A stretch of DNA of 64,000 nucleotides. Source: Arthrobacter sp. B1I2 (GTDB lineage Bacteria > Actinomycetota > Actinomycetes > Actinomycetales > Micrococcaceae). Of this stretch, positions 38,006 to 47,527 are shown piece by piece; position 1 is the stretch's first letter; every line of letters starts with the position of its first letter. Under the pieces are notes generated by a model that saw only the letters and a list, made by a program, of their open reading frames with translations, was not told where the DNA came from and did not search any database. A program made the position numbers and the translations under genes. The stretch is from positions 3,100,001 to 3,164,000 of the forward strand of contig NZ_JAUSYC010000001.1 of NCBI RefSeq assembly GCF_030816485.1, in the 5' to 3' direction.

Positions 38006-38851
38006 GTGGCCCTGGGAAAAAAGAACAACGCAACGCGCAGGCGCACCCATCCCGTGGTGGCACCCTACCCGCATCCGTCCGGCGCGGTGGCACCATCCAT
38101 CCCGGCTGAATTCATTCCCCGGCACGTGGCTATCGTCATGGACGGCAACGGCCGCTGGGCCAACCAGCGTGGCCTCCCGCGGATCGAGGGGCACAAGGCG
38201 GGGGAGCCGGCGCTGCTCGATGTCATGGCAGGTGCCATTGAACTGGGAATCGAGTACGTCAGCGTCTACGCGTTCTCCACCGAGAACTGGCGCAGGTCGC
38301 CCGAGGAAGTCCGCTTCCTCATGGGATTTAACAAGGATGTGCTGCGAAGGCAGCGGAACCAGCTGGATGATTGGGGAGTGCGGGTCCGCTGGGCTGGGCG
38401 CCGCCCCCGGCTGTGGGGATCGGTCATCCGTGAGCTGGAGGAGGCCGAGGAGTTCACGGCGGGCAACAGCACCTGTAATTTGACCATGTGTGTTAATTAC
38501 GGCGGCCGGGCTGAGATCACGGACGCCGTCTCCGCGATCGCCGCCGATGTTGCGGCAGGCAGGCTCAAGCCCGGCGCCATTACCGAGCGGACCATCCAGA
38601 AGTACCTCGATGAGCCCGACCTGCCAGACGTGGACCTCTTCCTGCGCAGCTCAGGCGAGCAGAGGCTGTCCAACTTCCTGCTCTGGCAGTCCGCCTACGC
38701 GGAGTTCGTTTTCATGGATACGCTCTGGCCGGACGTGGACCGGCGTACCCTCTGGGCCGCCGTCGAGGAATATGCCCGGCGGGACCGCCGTTACGGCGGC
38801 GCCGTGGATGCCGCCGGGGCCGGCTCTCCGGTAGCACCCCAGGCGGACTAG
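38006..38851 (+). CDS. uppS: Isoprenyl transferase (cis-prenyltransferase)
   Basis: Makes long cis-polyprenyl diphosphate (undecaprenyl or decaprenyl) that carries cell-wall precursors, 281 residues. Diagnostic motifs: [25 protein letters not shown] (diphosphate site with the catalytic Asp), [19 protein letters not shown], and [26 protein letters not shown] basic 35-residue N-terminal extension precedes the core. GTG 38006 overlaps the spacer after recO. Its stop is 2 nt from the convergent hydrolase stop. Confidence 0.96.
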   Translation: MALGKKNNATRRRTHPVVAPYPHPSGAVAPSIPAEFIPRHVAIVMDGNGRWANQRGLPRIEGHKAGEPALLDVMAGAIELGIEYVSVYAFSTENWRRSPEEVRFLMGFNKDVLRRQRNQLDDWGVRVRWAGRRPRLWGSVIRELEEAEEFTAGNSTCNLTMCVNYGGRAEITDAVSAIAADVAAGRLKPGAITERTIQKYLDEPDLPDVDLFLRSSGEQRLSNFLLWQSAYAEFVFMDTLWPDVDRRTLWAAVEEYARRDRRYGGAVDAAGAGSPVAPQAD

Positions 38852-38853
38852 CC

Positions 38854-39813
38854 TCATCCATACGCCCGCAGCCACCGGGCCAGCCGGACATAGGCGTCGG
38901 CCCGGACTGGTTCGGGTGAGAGGAAAACGTCGTGCAGGGCGCCGTCGATCCGCTCCACGGTCACCGTGCGGCCCAGCGTGAGCGCCCGGGCGCTGATGGT
39001 ATTGACGTCCAGGACCGCATCGGTGCGGCGCATTTCCTCGGACCAGAGAAGCCCGTTCGCGCTGCCCTTGGAGACCAGGACCAAAACGGGCGCCTCGATC
39101 TCCAAGCCCCGGGCCACCCTCGCCTGCCCGGCCAGCACGGCCCTCAGCCAGCCTGCCCGCACCGGGAAGGCCAGGCGGGGCCGGTAGCGCTCATCAAGCG
39201 GCCACTCGCCGTCGGCAGCACTGCTGATGGTCCGCCAGTAGTGGCCACGCTCCGGCAGCCGGAGCACGGCCTGGGGCCGGATACGGGCCACGGGGCGCAC
39301 CATGCCGGACGCGGCGCGCCGGACCAGCGAGCTCCCGTGCATTTCCAGCCACGGGCTGTTGAGGATCAGCAGTGAAACAGCCTCGGGATGGCGGCTGGTC
39401 CACAGGGCCGCAACCAGGCCGCCGGTGGAGTGGCCCATCAGGGCCAAGGGCCCGGGCGCGCCTTCATCCCGGATGATGCGGCATGCTTCTTCGATTTCGG
39501 CGTCGTAGGCGGCGAGGTCGGCCACATATCCACCCGGGGATTCCGGACGCAGGCTCCGGCCGTGGTTGTGCATGTCCAAGGCGTAGAAGTCGTAACCGGC
39601 CGAAGCCCAGAACTGCGCCAGGTCCATGTTGAAGAAGTAATCACTCCAGCCGTGCAGGAAGAGCGCGGCCCGGCGGCGGCCGCCTGCAGCATCCGGGTCC
39701 GCGGACGGGCGGAGCCGCACCAGGGTTGCGGTCCGTTCGACCCCGTCTGGTCCGGCGGCCGCGAAGGAGTGGGACTCGAAGTCCCCGCCCAGGATGTCCT
39801 GCTGCCACTGCAT
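38854..39813 (-). CDS. Serine hydrolase, S33 / monoacylglycerol lipase-like
   Basis: Alpha/beta hydrolase of 319 residues. Nucleophile motif GHSTGG (LALMGHSTGGLVAAL), upstream LFLHGWSDYFFNMDLAQFW and the DMHNHGRS segment typical of lysophospholipase/monoacylglycerol lipase-type enzymes. The catalytic His probably is in ERIDGALHDVFL. Cytoplasmic; substrate unknown. The ATG at 39813 lacks a properly spaced ribosome site; TAGCAT 6 nt upstream predicts a leaderless transcript. Confidence 0.85.
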   Translation of the reverse strand: MQWQQDILGGDFESHSFAAAGPDGVERTATLVRLRPSADPDAAGGRRRAALFLHGWSDYFFNMDLAQFWASAGYDFYALDMHNHGRSLRPESPGGYVADLAAYDAEIEEACRIIRDEGAPGPLALMGHSTGGLVAALWTSRHPEAVSLLILNSPWLEMHGSSLVRRAASGMVRPVARIRPQAVLRLPERGHYWRTISSAADGEWPLDERYRPRLAFPVRAGWLRAVLAGQARVARGLEIEAPVLVLVSKGSANGLLWSEEMRRTDAVLDVNTISARALTLGRTVTVERIDGALHDVFLSPEPVRADAYVRLARWLRAYG

Positions 39814-39819
39814 GCCCTC

Positions 39820-39825
39820 ATGCTA
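39820..39825 (-). promoter_or_regulatory. -10 box, leaderless promoter of S33-like hydrolase
   Basis: Minus-strand TAGCAT, 6 nt (GAGGGC), ATG at 39813. The GAGGG is too close to the ATG to be a normal ribosome site. Confidence 0.45.
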
Positions 39826-39907
39826 AACCGGCAGGCCGGGGCTGCGCCCGTCCGTCGGCTGCGTCCCGGTTTTGGTGTAGCGCCCCGGGAGACGGGAAAC
39901 TGGAGGC

Positions 39908-40978
39908 ATGCGCGTTTATCCCACTTTCTTCAGGCTGGCCTTTTCATGGATGGACGCCGAGCGCGCCCACAAGATCGGATTCAAGGGGATCCGGCTCGCG
40001 CATGCTTCCGGTGCCGGGAGAGTCCTGCGGAAACTGACGGCTCCGGCGCCGTCACTCCAGACCACCGCCTTTGGCGTCACCTTTCCGTCCCCATTCGGCC
40101 TGGCTGCCGGCTTCGACAAGGAAGGGCACGGCATCGAGGCCCTCACCGAGCTTGGGTTTGGGCACATCGAAGTAGGCACCATCACCGGCCAGGCGCAGCC
40201 CGGCAATGAAAAGCCGCGGCTGTTCCGCCTGGTCCAGGACCGGGCGGTGATCAACCGGATGGGATTCAACAACGACGGCGCGTCCGCCGTCGCGCCCCGG
40301 CTGAAGGCAGCGCGCGCCGCACTTCAGCGCCGCTACCCGGCAGTTCGTCCGGTCATCGGCGTCAACATCGGCAAAACCAAGGTGGTGGAGCTGGCCGACG
40401 CCGTGGACGACTACCTGGTCAGCGCCCGCAGCCTGGCACCTGCCGCCGACTATTTGGTGGTGAATGTCAGTTCCCCCAACACCCCAGGGCTGCGGCTGCT
40501 CCAGGATGTGGAAACCCTGCGCCCGCTCCTGACCGCCGTGGGTCAGGAAGCCGACCGCGCCGCCGGACGGCATGTGCCCCTGCTCGTAAAGATCGCACCG
40601 GACCTCAGCGACGAGGACATCGACGACGTCGCACGCCTCGCCCTGGACCTGGAACTCGACGGCATCATTGCCACCAACACCACCATCGCCCGGTCAGGAC
40701 TGTCCTCCCCGGCAGAAGAGGTGGCCAAATGCGGCGCGGGCGGCCTGTCCGGCGCTCCGCTGAAACAGCGTTCACTCGAGGTGTTGAAGCGGCTCAAGAG
40801 CGCAACGGGTGACGCCCTGACCCTGGTGGCAGTTGGCGGCGTGGAATCGGCCCGGGACGTACAGGAAAGGCTCGACGCCGGCGCGACCCTTGTGCAGGGC
40901 TACACCGCTTTCCTGTACGAGGGACCGTTCTGGGCGGCACGGATCAACAAGCAGTTGGCAAAAAACCGCCGCTCCTGA
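39908..40978 (+). CDS. pyrD: Dihydroorotate dehydrogenase (quinone)
   Basis: Class 2, membrane-associated FMN enzyme oxidising dihydroorotate to orotate in pyrimidine synthesis, 356 residues. N-terminal amphipathic helix region (YPTFFRLAFSWMDAERAHKIGF) that docks to the membrane quinone pool, then FGLAAGFDKEGHGIEAL, NRMGFNNDGA, VNVSSPNTPGLR (with the catalytic Ser of class 2) and LVAVGGVESARDVQERLDAGATLVQGYTAF. ATG 39908 overlaps a TGGAGG site only closely; GGGAGA is farther upstream. Ends at a 19-bp hairpin. Confidence 0.96.
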   Translation: MRVYPTFFRLAFSWMDAERAHKIGFKGIRLAHASGAGRVLRKLTAPAPSLQTTAFGVTFPSPFGLAAGFDKEGHGIEALTELGFGHIEVGTITGQAQPGNEKPRLFRLVQDRAVINRMGFNNDGASAVAPRLKAARAALQRRYPAVRPVIGVNIGKTKVVELADAVDDYLVSARSLAPAADYLVVNVSSPNTPGLRLLQDVETLRPLLTAVGQEADRAAGRHVPLLVKIAPDLSDEDIDDVARLALDLELDGIIATNTTIARSGLSSPAEEVAKCGAGGLSGAPLKQRSLEVLKRLKSATGDALTLVAVGGVESARDVQERLDAGATLVQGYTAFLYEGPFWAARINKQLAKNRRS

Positions 40979-41021
40979 GCAGCCGGGCGGGCTTGGAGCC
41001 TCCACGACGAGCGGACCTGTT

Positions 41022-41065
41022 AAACACGGAAACCCCGGCGGTACATCGCCGGGGTTTCCGTGTTT
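41022..41065. terminator. Bidirectional intrinsic terminator, pyrD / DUF3043
   Basis: Perfect 19-bp stem: AAACACGGAAACCCCGGCG and its complement around loop GTACAT. A-rich at one foot and T-rich at the other, so it can act on both convergent genes. Confidence 0.88.
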
Positions 41066-41079
41066 CGGTCAATGCCTGG

Positions 41080-41682
41080 TCAGGCAGGATACTGTCCGCG
41101 CTGGACCTGGGGCTTGGGAAGCCGCAGTTTCCGGAACTGTAGGGACCGCATGGAGCCGTACCAAACAGTGCCGCGCTCCACCTCGCCGAACTTTTCCGCC
41201 AGGCGCTTGCGGAGCTTGCGGGAGAGAATGAAGACGTCCACGAAGACTGCCAGGAACATGACCCAGAAGGCTCCCAGGACGTAGATCATCATGTCGCTGG
41301 ACGCCGGAACCACCAGGGACACCAGCACGAAGACCAGCGCACCGAACATCAGGTACTCGCCAACGTTGAAACGCGCGTCCACGAAGTCGCGGGCAAACCG
41401 TTTCTGCGGACCCTTGTCACGCAGCGGCAGGAACTTCTCGTCACCCGTGTCCAGGGCCCGGCGCATCTTCAGCCGCTGGTCCTGGATGGCCTGGCGTTCC
41501 GCAGCCTTGGACGCCTTGCGGTCCTCGGGCACCAGCGGGCGCTTGCGGGCAGCTTCCTGGGCCTTCCGGCTGGGGGTCGGCGCGCCCTTGCCCACCGCGC
41601 TGTTCTGCCGCGCGGCCGCTTCTGCTGCCTGCTGGTCTATTGTTTGCTGCGCCGAGGGCGCTTCTTTTCTACGTCCGAACAC
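41080..41682 (-). CDS. DUF3043 membrane protein
   Basis: 200 residues, family of unknown function found in Actinobacteria. The first 105 residues are charged and Ala/Lys/Arg-rich (coiled-coil-like, e.g. KAQEAARKRPLVPEDRKAS); KRFARDFVDARFNVGEYLMFGALVFVLVSL leads into two membrane helices ending about residue 160; a basic tail follows (RKLRKRLAEKFG). GTG 41682 (VFGRRKE) is preferred: no ribosome site, but TATTCT 6 nt upstream predicts leaderless transcription. Divergent from the M20 dipeptidase, which is also predicted leaderless. Confidence 0.85.
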   Translation of the reverse strand: MFGRRKEAPSAQQTIDQQAAEAAARQNSAVGKGAPTPSRKAQEAARKRPLVPEDRKASKAAERQAIQDQRLKMRRALDTGDEKFLPLRDKGPQKRFARDFVDARFNVGEYLMFGALVFVLVSLVVPASSDMMIYVLGAFWVMFLAVFVDVFILSRKLRKRLAEKFGEVERGTVWYGSMRSLQFRKLRLPKPQVQRGQYPA

Positions 41683-41688
41683 CTGAAC

Positions 41689-41694
41689 AGAATA
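41689..41694 (-). promoter_or_regulatory. -10 box, leaderless promoter of DUF3043 gene
   Basis: Minus-strand TATTCT, 6 nt (GTTCAG), GTG at 41682; no Shine-Dalgarno. Confidence 0.5.
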
Positions 41695-41761
41695 CCTTGC
41701 AGCAGGCAGCCCGTTGCCTGCTGCGGCGTCCGGCATGGCCGGGAGCAGAATGTGACGGGGG

Positions 41762-41767
41762 TAATGT
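41762..41767 (+). promoter_or_regulatory. -10 box, leaderless promoter of M20 dipeptidase
   Basis: TAATGT, 7 nt (TTTGGCC), ATG at 41775; no Shine-Dalgarno. Confidence 0.5.
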
Positions 41768-41774
41768 TTTGGCC

Positions 41775-43229
41775 ATGACTTCATCACCGGCGGCCACCCC
41801 GCACAGCATCACCAACGCATCAGGACCAGGCCCTGAGGTTACCGGCAGGACGGAAGATCTTCGTTCGGCGGTAGACCGCTCCTTCGACCAGACCCTGGCG
41901 CGGCTCAAGGAGCTCGTTGCCATCCCGGGCATCGCGTGGCCCAGCTTTGAGCGCAAGCCGCTTGATCGCAGTGCGGAGGCCGTCGCCGAGCTCCTGCGGG
42001 GAGCGGGGCTTAATGAAGTGCAGGTGCTTTCAGTCAACAAGGGTGACGGCACGCCGGGCGGCCCGGCCGTCGTCGCCCGCCGTCCTGCAGCAGAAGGCCA
42101 ACCAACCGTCCTGCTGTACGCGCACCATGACGTCCAGCCGGTAGGCGACGAGTCCCTGTGGGAAACACAGCCCTTCACCGCCGTCGAAAAAGATGGCCGC
42201 CTGTATGGGCGGGGCGCCGCTGATGACAAAGCCGGCATCATGGCGCACGTTGCTGCCTACGCAGCTGTCTCAGAAGTCCTTGCCGGCTCCCTGGGGCTTG
42301 GCGTGACCTTCTTCATCGAGGGGGAGGAAGAGGCCGGCTCGCCCACGTTCCGGGCGTTCCTGGAGGCGAACCGCGAATTGCTGCGGGCCGACGTCATAGT
42401 TGTCGCCGACTCCAGCAACTGGAAAGTGGGAGTACCTGCCCTGACCACCAGCCTGCGCGGGCTGGTGGACGGCACTATTGAGGTGCAGGTCCTTGACCAT
42501 GCAGTGCATTCCGGAATGTACGGCGGCCCGGTCCTGGACGCGCCCACCCTTCTGTCGCGCCTGATTGCCACCCTTCACGACGAGGACGGCAACGTGGCCA
42601 TCCAGGGCCTCGTATCCAGCGATGCGGCCGCGGTGGACATGCCGGAGGCGGATTACCGGGCCGATGCATCCGTGCTTGAGGGCGTCCGCCTGGCCGGTAC
42701 GGGAAGCATCGCCTCGCGGCTGTGGACCAAACCGGCATTATCGATCATCGGCTTCGATGCCCCCGCCGTGGACGTGGCATCGAACACCCTCCTTCCGCGC
42801 GCGCGGGCCAAGTTCAGCTTGCGGCTGGCGCCGGGGCAGGTGCCGGCCGAAGCCATGGAAGCGGTTCGCCGGCACGTCGAGGCCAACGCGCCATTTGGTG
42901 CGAAGGTTGTCTTCACCCCGGGGGAGGCAGGCAACCCTTTCCGTACCGACACCTCCTCCGCGGCAGCAACGGTGGCCATGTGGGCCCTGGGGGAGGCCTG
43001 GGGAGTTCCTGCCGTGGAAACCGGAATCGGCGGTTCCATCCCTTTCATTGCCGACCTGACGGAGCTGTATCCCCAAGCGCAGATCCTGGTGACGGGCGTG
43101 GAGGACCCCGATTCGCGGGCGCACAGCGCCAACGAGTCCCTGCACATCGGTGACTTCCGCAACGCCATCCTGGCCGAGGCCCTCATGCTGGCGAGGCTGA
43201 ACAGTGAGGGCCTTTCCGCCAAGGAGTGA
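41775..43229 (+). CDS. M20 family dipeptidase
   Basis: Di-zinc metallopeptidase, 484 residues. Metal-site motifs seen: LLYAHHDVQPVG (His and following Asp), GRGAADDKAGIMAH (bridging Asp), IEGEEEAGSP (catalytic Glu-Glu). The lid/dimerisation domain (VDGTIEVQVLDHAVHSGMYGG) sits in the middle. Closest in style to dipeptidases of the ArgE/DapE/CPG2 superfamily that cut a broad range of dipeptides; exact substrate not known. ATG 41775 is the start that gives a normal length. Cytoplasmic. Confidence 0.93.
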   Translation: MTSSPAATPHSITNASGPGPEVTGRTEDLRSAVDRSFDQTLARLKELVAIPGIAWPSFERKPLDRSAEAVAELLRGAGLNEVQVLSVNKGDGTPGGPAVVARRPAAEGQPTVLLYAHHDVQPVGDESLWETQPFTAVEKDGRLYGRGAADDKAGIMAHVAAYAAVSEVLAGSLGLGVTFFIEGEEEAGSPTFRAFLEANRELLRADVIVVADSSNWKVGVPALTTSLRGLVDGTIEVQVLDHAVHSGMYGGPVLDAPTLLSRLIATLHDEDGNVAIQGLVSSDAAAVDMPEADYRADASVLEGVRLAGTGSIASRLWTKPALSIIGFDAPAVDVASNTLLPRARAKFSLRLAPGQVPAEAMEAVRRHVEANAPFGAKVVFTPGEAGNPFRTDTSSAAATVAMWALGEAWGVPAVETGIGGSIPFIADLTELYPQAQILVTGVEDPDSRAHSANESLHIGDFRNAILAEALMLARLNSEGLSAKE

Positions 43230-43368
43230 GGGCCTTCCACCTCGCAGCCCGCACGCCCGGCTTCCAGGGAACAACCGGCGTGCTTTGACGGTTACGCCAG
43301 GAGTTAGAGCTACAGGACTGCCGCGCGTAGCATGTAGCTATAGCCCATACCGTATTTGTAGGGGCAGG

Positions 43369-43381
43369 CGCCGTTACGGCG
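43369..43381. promoter_or_regulatory. Odd palindrome upstream of erpA
   Basis: CGCCGT-T-ACGGCG, 33 nt before the erpA ATG. It could be an operator or a small 5'UTR hairpin. No known regulator is matched. Confidence 0.3.
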
Positions 43382-43413
43382 ACGCCGCCAGACCGTCCTA
43401 AGAAGGTAGGCCA

Positions 43414-43803
43414 ATGAGCACTGCAACCAACGAAAACAGCACCGCCGCCACCAGCGTGGCAAGCGACGAACTGCCCGTTCACGAGGTCAACCTGACCGAT
43501 GTCGCTGCAGGCAAGGTACGCAGCCTCCTCGAGCAGGAAGGCCGGACGGACCTGCGCCTGCGCGTAGCCGTGCAGCCAGGTGGATGCTCAGGGCTGATCT
43601 ACCAGCTCTACTTCGACGAACGGCTCCTTGATGGTGATGCCGTCCGCGACTATGACGGCGTCGAGGTCGTAGTCGACAAGATGAGCGTCCCGTACCTGAG
43701 CGGTGCCAGCATCGACTTCGAAGACACTATCTCGAAGCAGGGCTTCACCATCGACAATCCGAACGCCGGCGGCTCCTGCGCCTGCGGCGATTCATTCCAC
43801 TAA
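43414..43803 (+). CDS. erpA: Iron-sulfur cluster insertion protein (ErpA/IscA type)
   Basis: A-type carrier that transfers Fe-S clusters to apoproteins, 129 residues. The three conserved cysteines are Cys in VQPGGCSGLIYQLYF and the CxC in GGSCACGDSF at the C-terminus. The N-terminal 25 residues are a Thr/Ala-rich extension. AGAAGG precedes ATG 43414. Located just upstream of cytochrome oxidase genes; the nearby Rieske protein gene qcrA is a plausible client, which is inference only. Confidence 0.95.
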   Translation: MSTATNENSTAATSVASDELPVHEVNLTDVAAGKVRSLLEQEGRTDLRLRVAVQPGGCSGLIYQLYFDERLLDGDAVRDYDGVEVVVDKMSVPYLSGASIDFEDTISKQGFTIDNPNAGGSCACGDSFH

Positions 43804-43987
43804 GCCGGTTATTTCGCCTGATGTCCGCGCCGGGCTTCCTGCCGTCCAAAACGGTACGGGGGCTCGGCGCCGACATGTGGGCGAAACGCCCGGCGGAGCG
43901 GTAAGCTCTACACCGAGTAGTAAAACTTTTTTGTGCCCGAGCGCCAATGGCTGCCCGGACAACAGCAACAAGTAGGAAGGGCCGTCT

Positions 43988-44860
43988 GTGAGTTCGCAGA
44001 ACCGAACCGGCAGCCGACGCAAAACGATCACCACGATCTCAAGCTTGGCTATTGCCGGCGCGTTGGTTTTGACCGGATGTTCGCCAGAGGTAGAGAAAGG
44101 GTGGATGCCCACTGAACGTGGCACCACCAGCAACACCGACCGCATCATGGACCTCTGGGTCAACTCATGGATTGCTGCGCTCGTGGTGGGCACCATTACC
44201 TGGGGCCTGATCATCTGGTGCCTGGTCGCCTACCGCCGCCGCAAGGGCACCGTCGGCTTCCCGCGGCAGACCAGCTTCAACCTTCCCCTGGAAGTCTTCT
44301 ACCTCACCATCCCGATCTTCATGGTGCTGGTGTTCTTCTACTTCACCGACCGCGACCAGCAGGCGATCGATGACCGTTCGCAGCCGGCCGACGTCGTAGT
44401 GGACGTCCGCGGCAAGCAGTGGGCCTGGGACTTCAACTACAAGTCCGGCGACGTCATCCAGGAAGATGTCCACGAAGCCGGCGTCCAGGCCCACCTCACC
44501 GGCAACACCATCGACAAGGAACAGCTTCCCACCCTGTATTTGCCGGTGAACAAGTCTGTTGACCTTGAGCTCAACGCCCGCGATGTCATCCACTCCTTCT
44601 GGGTTCCCGCCTTCCTGCAGAAGCGCGACATGATTCCCGGCAAGACCAACTACATCCGGTTCACGCCCACTAAAGAGGGCACCTACGACGGCAAGTGTGC
44701 CGAACTCTGCGGCGAGTACCATTCCGAAATGCTGTTCCGCGTCAAGGTGGTGTCGGAATCCGAATTCCAGGCCCACATGGACCAGCTCAAGGCTGAAGGC
44801 AACACCGGCCTGCTCGGCGTGGAGTACGACCGCAACCCGAACCTGAACGAAACCAAGTAA
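43988..44860 (+). CDS. ctaC: Cytochrome c oxidase subunit II
   Basis: CuA-bearing subunit of the aa3 oxidase, 290 residues. Signal sequence with lipobox LVLTGC (Cys31), so probably a lipoprotein as in other actinobacterial CtaC. Two membrane helices ([19 protein letters not shown] and [17 protein letters not shown]), then the cupredoxin domain with the CuA site [12 protein letters not shown] at about 237-248. GTG start behind GGAAGG. Starts ctaC-ctaD-ctaF; receives electrons from the diheme QcrC of the bc1-aa3 supercomplex. Confidence 0.96.
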   Translation: MSSQNRTGSRRKTITTISSLAIAGALVLTGCSPEVEKGWMPTERGTTSNTDRIMDLWVNSWIAALVVGTITWGLIIWCLVAYRRRKGTVGFPRQTSFNLPLEVFYLTIPIFMVLVFFYFTDRDQQAIDDRSQPADVVVDVRGKQWAWDFNYKSGDVIQEDVHEAGVQAHLTGNTIDKEQLPTLYLPVNKSVDLELNARDVIHSFWVPAFLQKRDMIPGKTNYIRFTPTKEGTYDGKCAELCGEYHSEMLFRVKVVSESEFQAHMDQLKAEGNTGLLGVEYDRNPNLNETK

Positions 44861-44868
44861 GGGGAGAC

Positions 44869-46596
44869 GTGGCTACGTACACCCAATCCGCACCCACGGG
44901 AGTCCTGACGGCTCCCGTGGTACCAAAATCCAAGGGGCGCATCGTCGTCAACTGGATCACCTCCACCGACCACAAGACCATCGGGTACATGTACCTGATC
45001 GCGTCCTTCGTGTTCTTTTGCCTCGGTGGCGTCATGGCGCTGTTGATCCGCGCCGAGCTGTTCGAGCCCGGCATGCAGATCCTGCAGACGAAAGAGCAGT
45101 ACAACCAGCTGTTCACCATGCACGGCACCGTCATGCTGCTGATGTTCGCCACCCCGCTGTTCGCCGGGTTCGCCAACGTGATCATGCCGCTGCAGATCGG
45201 CGCGCCCGATGTGGCGTTCCCGCGGCTGAACGCGCTGGCGTTCTGGTTCTTCCTGTTCGGCTCCACCATCGCGGTGTCCGGGTTCATCACCCCGCAGGGT
45301 GCTGCCTCGTTCGGCTGGTTCGCTTACGCGCCGCTGTCCAACACCACCTTCACCCCGGGCATCGGCGGTGACCTGTGGGTCTTCGGCCTGGCGCTGTCCG
45401 GCTTCGGCACCATTCTCGGTGCGGTCAACTTCATCACCACCATCATCTGCATGCGCGCCCCGGGCATGACCATGTGGCGGATGCCCATTTTCACCTGGAA
45501 CACGCTGATCACCGCCATCCTGGTGCTCATGGCGTTCCCCCCGCTGGCGGCCGCCCTGTTCGCCCTGGGCGCGGACCGGAAGTTCGGTGCGCACATCTTT
45601 GATCCGGAGAACGGCGGCGCCGTCCTCTGGCAGCACCTGTTCTGGTTCTTCGGCCACCCCGAGGTGTACATCATCGCGCTGCCGTTCTTCGGCATCGTCT
45701 CGGAGATCTTCCCGGTCTTCAGTCGCAAGCCGATCTTCGGCTACAAGGGCCTGGTCTACGCCACCATCGCCATTGCAGCCCTGTCGGTGACGGTGTGGGC
45801 GCACCACATGTACGTCACGGGCGCCGTCCTGCTGCCGTTCTTCTCGTTTATGACCATGCTCATCGCGGTGCCCACCGGCGTTAAGTTCTTCAACTGGATC
45901 GGCACCATGTGGCGCGGCTCGCTGACCTTCGAGACGCCCATGCTGTGGAGCATCGGCTTCCTGATCACGTTCCTCTTCGGCGGCCTCACCGGCATCATTC
46001 TGGCTTCGCCGCCGCTGGACTTCCACGTTTCGGACTCCTACTTCGTGGTGGCTCACTTCCACTACGTGGTATTCGGCACCGTGGTGTTCGCCATGTTCGC
46101 GGGCTTCTACTTCTGGTGGCCCAAGTGGACCGGCAAGATGCTCAACGAACGCCTGGGCAAGATCCACTTCTGGCTTCTGTTCCTGGGCTTCCACGGCACC
46201 TTCCTGATCCAGCACTGGCTCGGCGTCGAGGGCATGCCCCGCCGCTACGCCGACTACCTGGTGGAGGACAACTTCACCTGGATGAACCAGTTCTCCACCG
46301 TGGCCTCGTTCGTGCTCGGTGCCTCCCTGATCCCGTTCTTCTGGAACGTCTACATCACCTGGCGCAATGGTGAAAATGTCCAGGTTGATGATCCGTGGGG
46401 CTTTGGTGCTTCGCTGGAGTGGGCCACGTCCTGCCCGCCGCCGCGCCACAACTTCACCTCGTTGCCCCGGATCCGTTCGGAGCGCCCCGCCCTGGACCTG
46501 CACCACCCGGAACTCCGCCAGGTCCACACCGCTGAGTCGCCGGCTCCCGCAGCAGGGCTCCTCGGCAACGCCGACCAGAAGGACACCGCACAGTGA
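44869..46596 (+). CDS. ctaD: Cytochrome c oxidase subunit I
   Basis: Catalytic heme-copper subunit of the aa3 oxidase, 575 residues, twelve membrane helices. Ligands recognised: [12 protein letters not shown] (low-spin heme His), [11 protein letters not shown] (CuB His and the cross-linked Tyr), HHMYVTG (CuB His pair) and [12 protein letters not shown] (heme a3 and a His). The proton-channel residues of A-type oxidases (GHPEVY) are present. GTG 44869 lies behind GGGGAG, 8 nt after ctaC. The stop overlaps ctaF as GTGA. Confidence 0.97.
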   Translation: MATYTQSAPTGVLTAPVVPKSKGRIVVNWITSTDHKTIGYMYLIASFVFFCLGGVMALLIRAELFEPGMQILQTKEQYNQLFTMHGTVMLLMFATPLFAGFANVIMPLQIGAPDVAFPRLNALAFWFFLFGSTIAVSGFITPQGAASFGWFAYAPLSNTTFTPGIGGDLWVFGLALSGFGTILGAVNFITTIICMRAPGMTMWRMPIFTWNTLITAILVLMAFPPLAAALFALGADRKFGAHIFDPENGGAVLWQHLFWFFGHPEVYIIALPFFGIVSEIFPVFSRKPIFGYKGLVYATIAIAALSVTVWAHHMYVTGAVLLPFFSFMTMLIAVPTGVKFFNWIGTMWRGSLTFETPMLWSIGFLITFLFGGLTGIILASPPLDFHVSDSYFVVAHFHYVVFGTVVFAMFAGFYFWWPKWTGKMLNERLGKIHFWLLFLGFHGTFLIQHWLGVEGMPRRYADYLVEDNFTWMNQFSTVASFVLGASLIPFFWNVYITWRNGENVQVDDPWGFGASLEWATSCPPPRHNFTSLPRIRSERPALDLHHPELRQVHTAESPAPAAGLLGNADQKDTAQ

Positions 46597-46994
46597 AAAT
46601 CGAATCCTGGATCTTTGGCTCTGGAGTCTTCTTCTTCGTCCCCGTCGCTCTGGTCTACGGTTTCCTGACCAACTGGGGTGAGTGGGTCGGAATCCTGGGC
46701 ATCCTGCTCGTCGGCGGCCTCGCCGGCATGATCGGCGCCTACCTCGGTTTCACCGGCAAGCGGGTCGGCCTTCGTCCCGAGGACCGCAGCGACGCCGAAA
46801 TCCACGAAGGTGCCGGCGAACAGGGGCACTTTAGCCCCTGGAGCTGGTGGCCCCTGGTTCTGGGCATCGCCTGCGCCACGGGCTTCCTGGGCCTGGCCGT
46901 TGGCATGTGGATCACTTTCATCGCAGGTGGCATCGCTGTCGTAGCCCTTGTGGGTTGGGTGTACGAGTACAGCCGCGGTGATCACGCGCACTAA
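46593..46994 (+). CDS. ctaF: Cytochrome c oxidase subunit IV, actinobacterial type
   Basis: Small accessory membrane subunit, 133 residues. Opens [24 protein letters not shown], with a second helix ([23 protein letters not shown]) and two C-terminal helices ([38 protein letters not shown]). This is the CtaF found only in Actinobacteria. GTG start overlaps the ctaD stop. Followed by a 23-bp terminator. Confidence 0.95.
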   Translation: MKIESWIFGSGVFFFVPVALVYGFLTNWGEWVGILGILLVGGLAGMIGAYLGFTGKRVGLRPEDRSDAEIHEGAGEQGHFSPWSWWPLVLGIACATGFLGLAVGMWITFIAGGIAVVALVGWVYEYSRGDHAH

Positions 46995-47005
46995 GCAAGC
47001 AAAAG

Positions 47006-47054
47006 CATAACGACGTCGGGCCCCACCAATCTGGTGGGGCCCGACGTCGTTATG
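47006..47054. terminator. Bidirectional terminator, ctaF / ptsH
   Basis: Perfect 23-bp stem CATAACGACGTCGGG-CCCCACCA with loop ATC and its complement. Sits between convergent ctaF and ptsH; the longest perfect hairpin in the window. Confidence 0.88.
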
Positions 47055-47071
47055 TGCTTTCCTGGGCCCGC

Positions 47072-47365
47072 CTAGGCGGGTCCCTGCGACTCCAAAAGGT
47101 CCCGGAGCTGCCGGAGGGCGTCCTCCGCTTTCTCGCGACCCAAGACGCCTTCCACGGCGTTTTCACTGATGGACAGTTCCACTTCGCAGCCCTGGGGGAA
47201 GTCAGCGGTCATTACCTGGAGCAGGGAACGCGCGTCCACCCTGCCGTCGTCGGCCTTGTTGATGCTGACCGGCAGCCCCGTGTCCGTGACGGCCCGGACG
47301 AATACCGCGGCAGATCGTGCGTGCAGGCCCGCCGGCGCTGCCACCACGGCCTTCATTGTTGGCAA
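47072..47365 (-). CDS. ptsH: HPr-family phosphocarrier protein
   Basis: General phosphotransfer protein of the sugar PTS, 97 residues. The phosphorylated histidine is in AGLHARSAAVFV (about His18 counting from the TTG start), in the usual GLHAR context. No clear HPr-kinase serine motif is apparent, as expected for Actinobacteria. TTG 47365 (GGGAG 6 nt upstream) gives MPTMKAVVAAP; ATG three codons later is possible. Divergent from dasR with a dre site between them, linking the PTS to GlcNAc regulation. Confidence 0.92.
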   Translation of the reverse strand: MPTMKAVVAAPAGLHARSAAVFVRAVTDTGLPVSINKADDGRVDARSLLQVMTADFPQGCEVELSISENAVEGVLGREKAEDALRQLRDLLESQGPA

Positions 47366-47473
47366 AAGGGACTCCCTTTTTCGAACGACGGCCCCCTCCG
47401 TCAGCTGGCAGATTTCCTGACCAAATATAGCCGCCTGCGGGGGTGCGGCGCGAAAGAGTGCCGCGGTCGGGGA

Positions 47474-47488
47474 ACTGGTCTAGACCGT
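47474..47488. promoter_or_regulatory. dre site (DasR operator)
   Basis: ACTGGTCTAGACCGT, centred on the perfect palindrome GGTCTAGACC. Matches the published DasR consensus ACTGGTCTAGACCACT over the first 13 positions. Lies 40 nt before dasR and about 110 nt before ptsH, so both could be controlled. Confidence 0.8.
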
Positions 47489-47527
47489 CCTAAACTTGTC
47501 TGGTCACCCAACGGCAGGAGAACGATC

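Noticed and set aside
44683..46527. 614-residue antisense open frame across ctaD
   Set aside because: Highly charged, His/Asp/Gln-rich translation typical of the reverse complement of a membrane protein gene.
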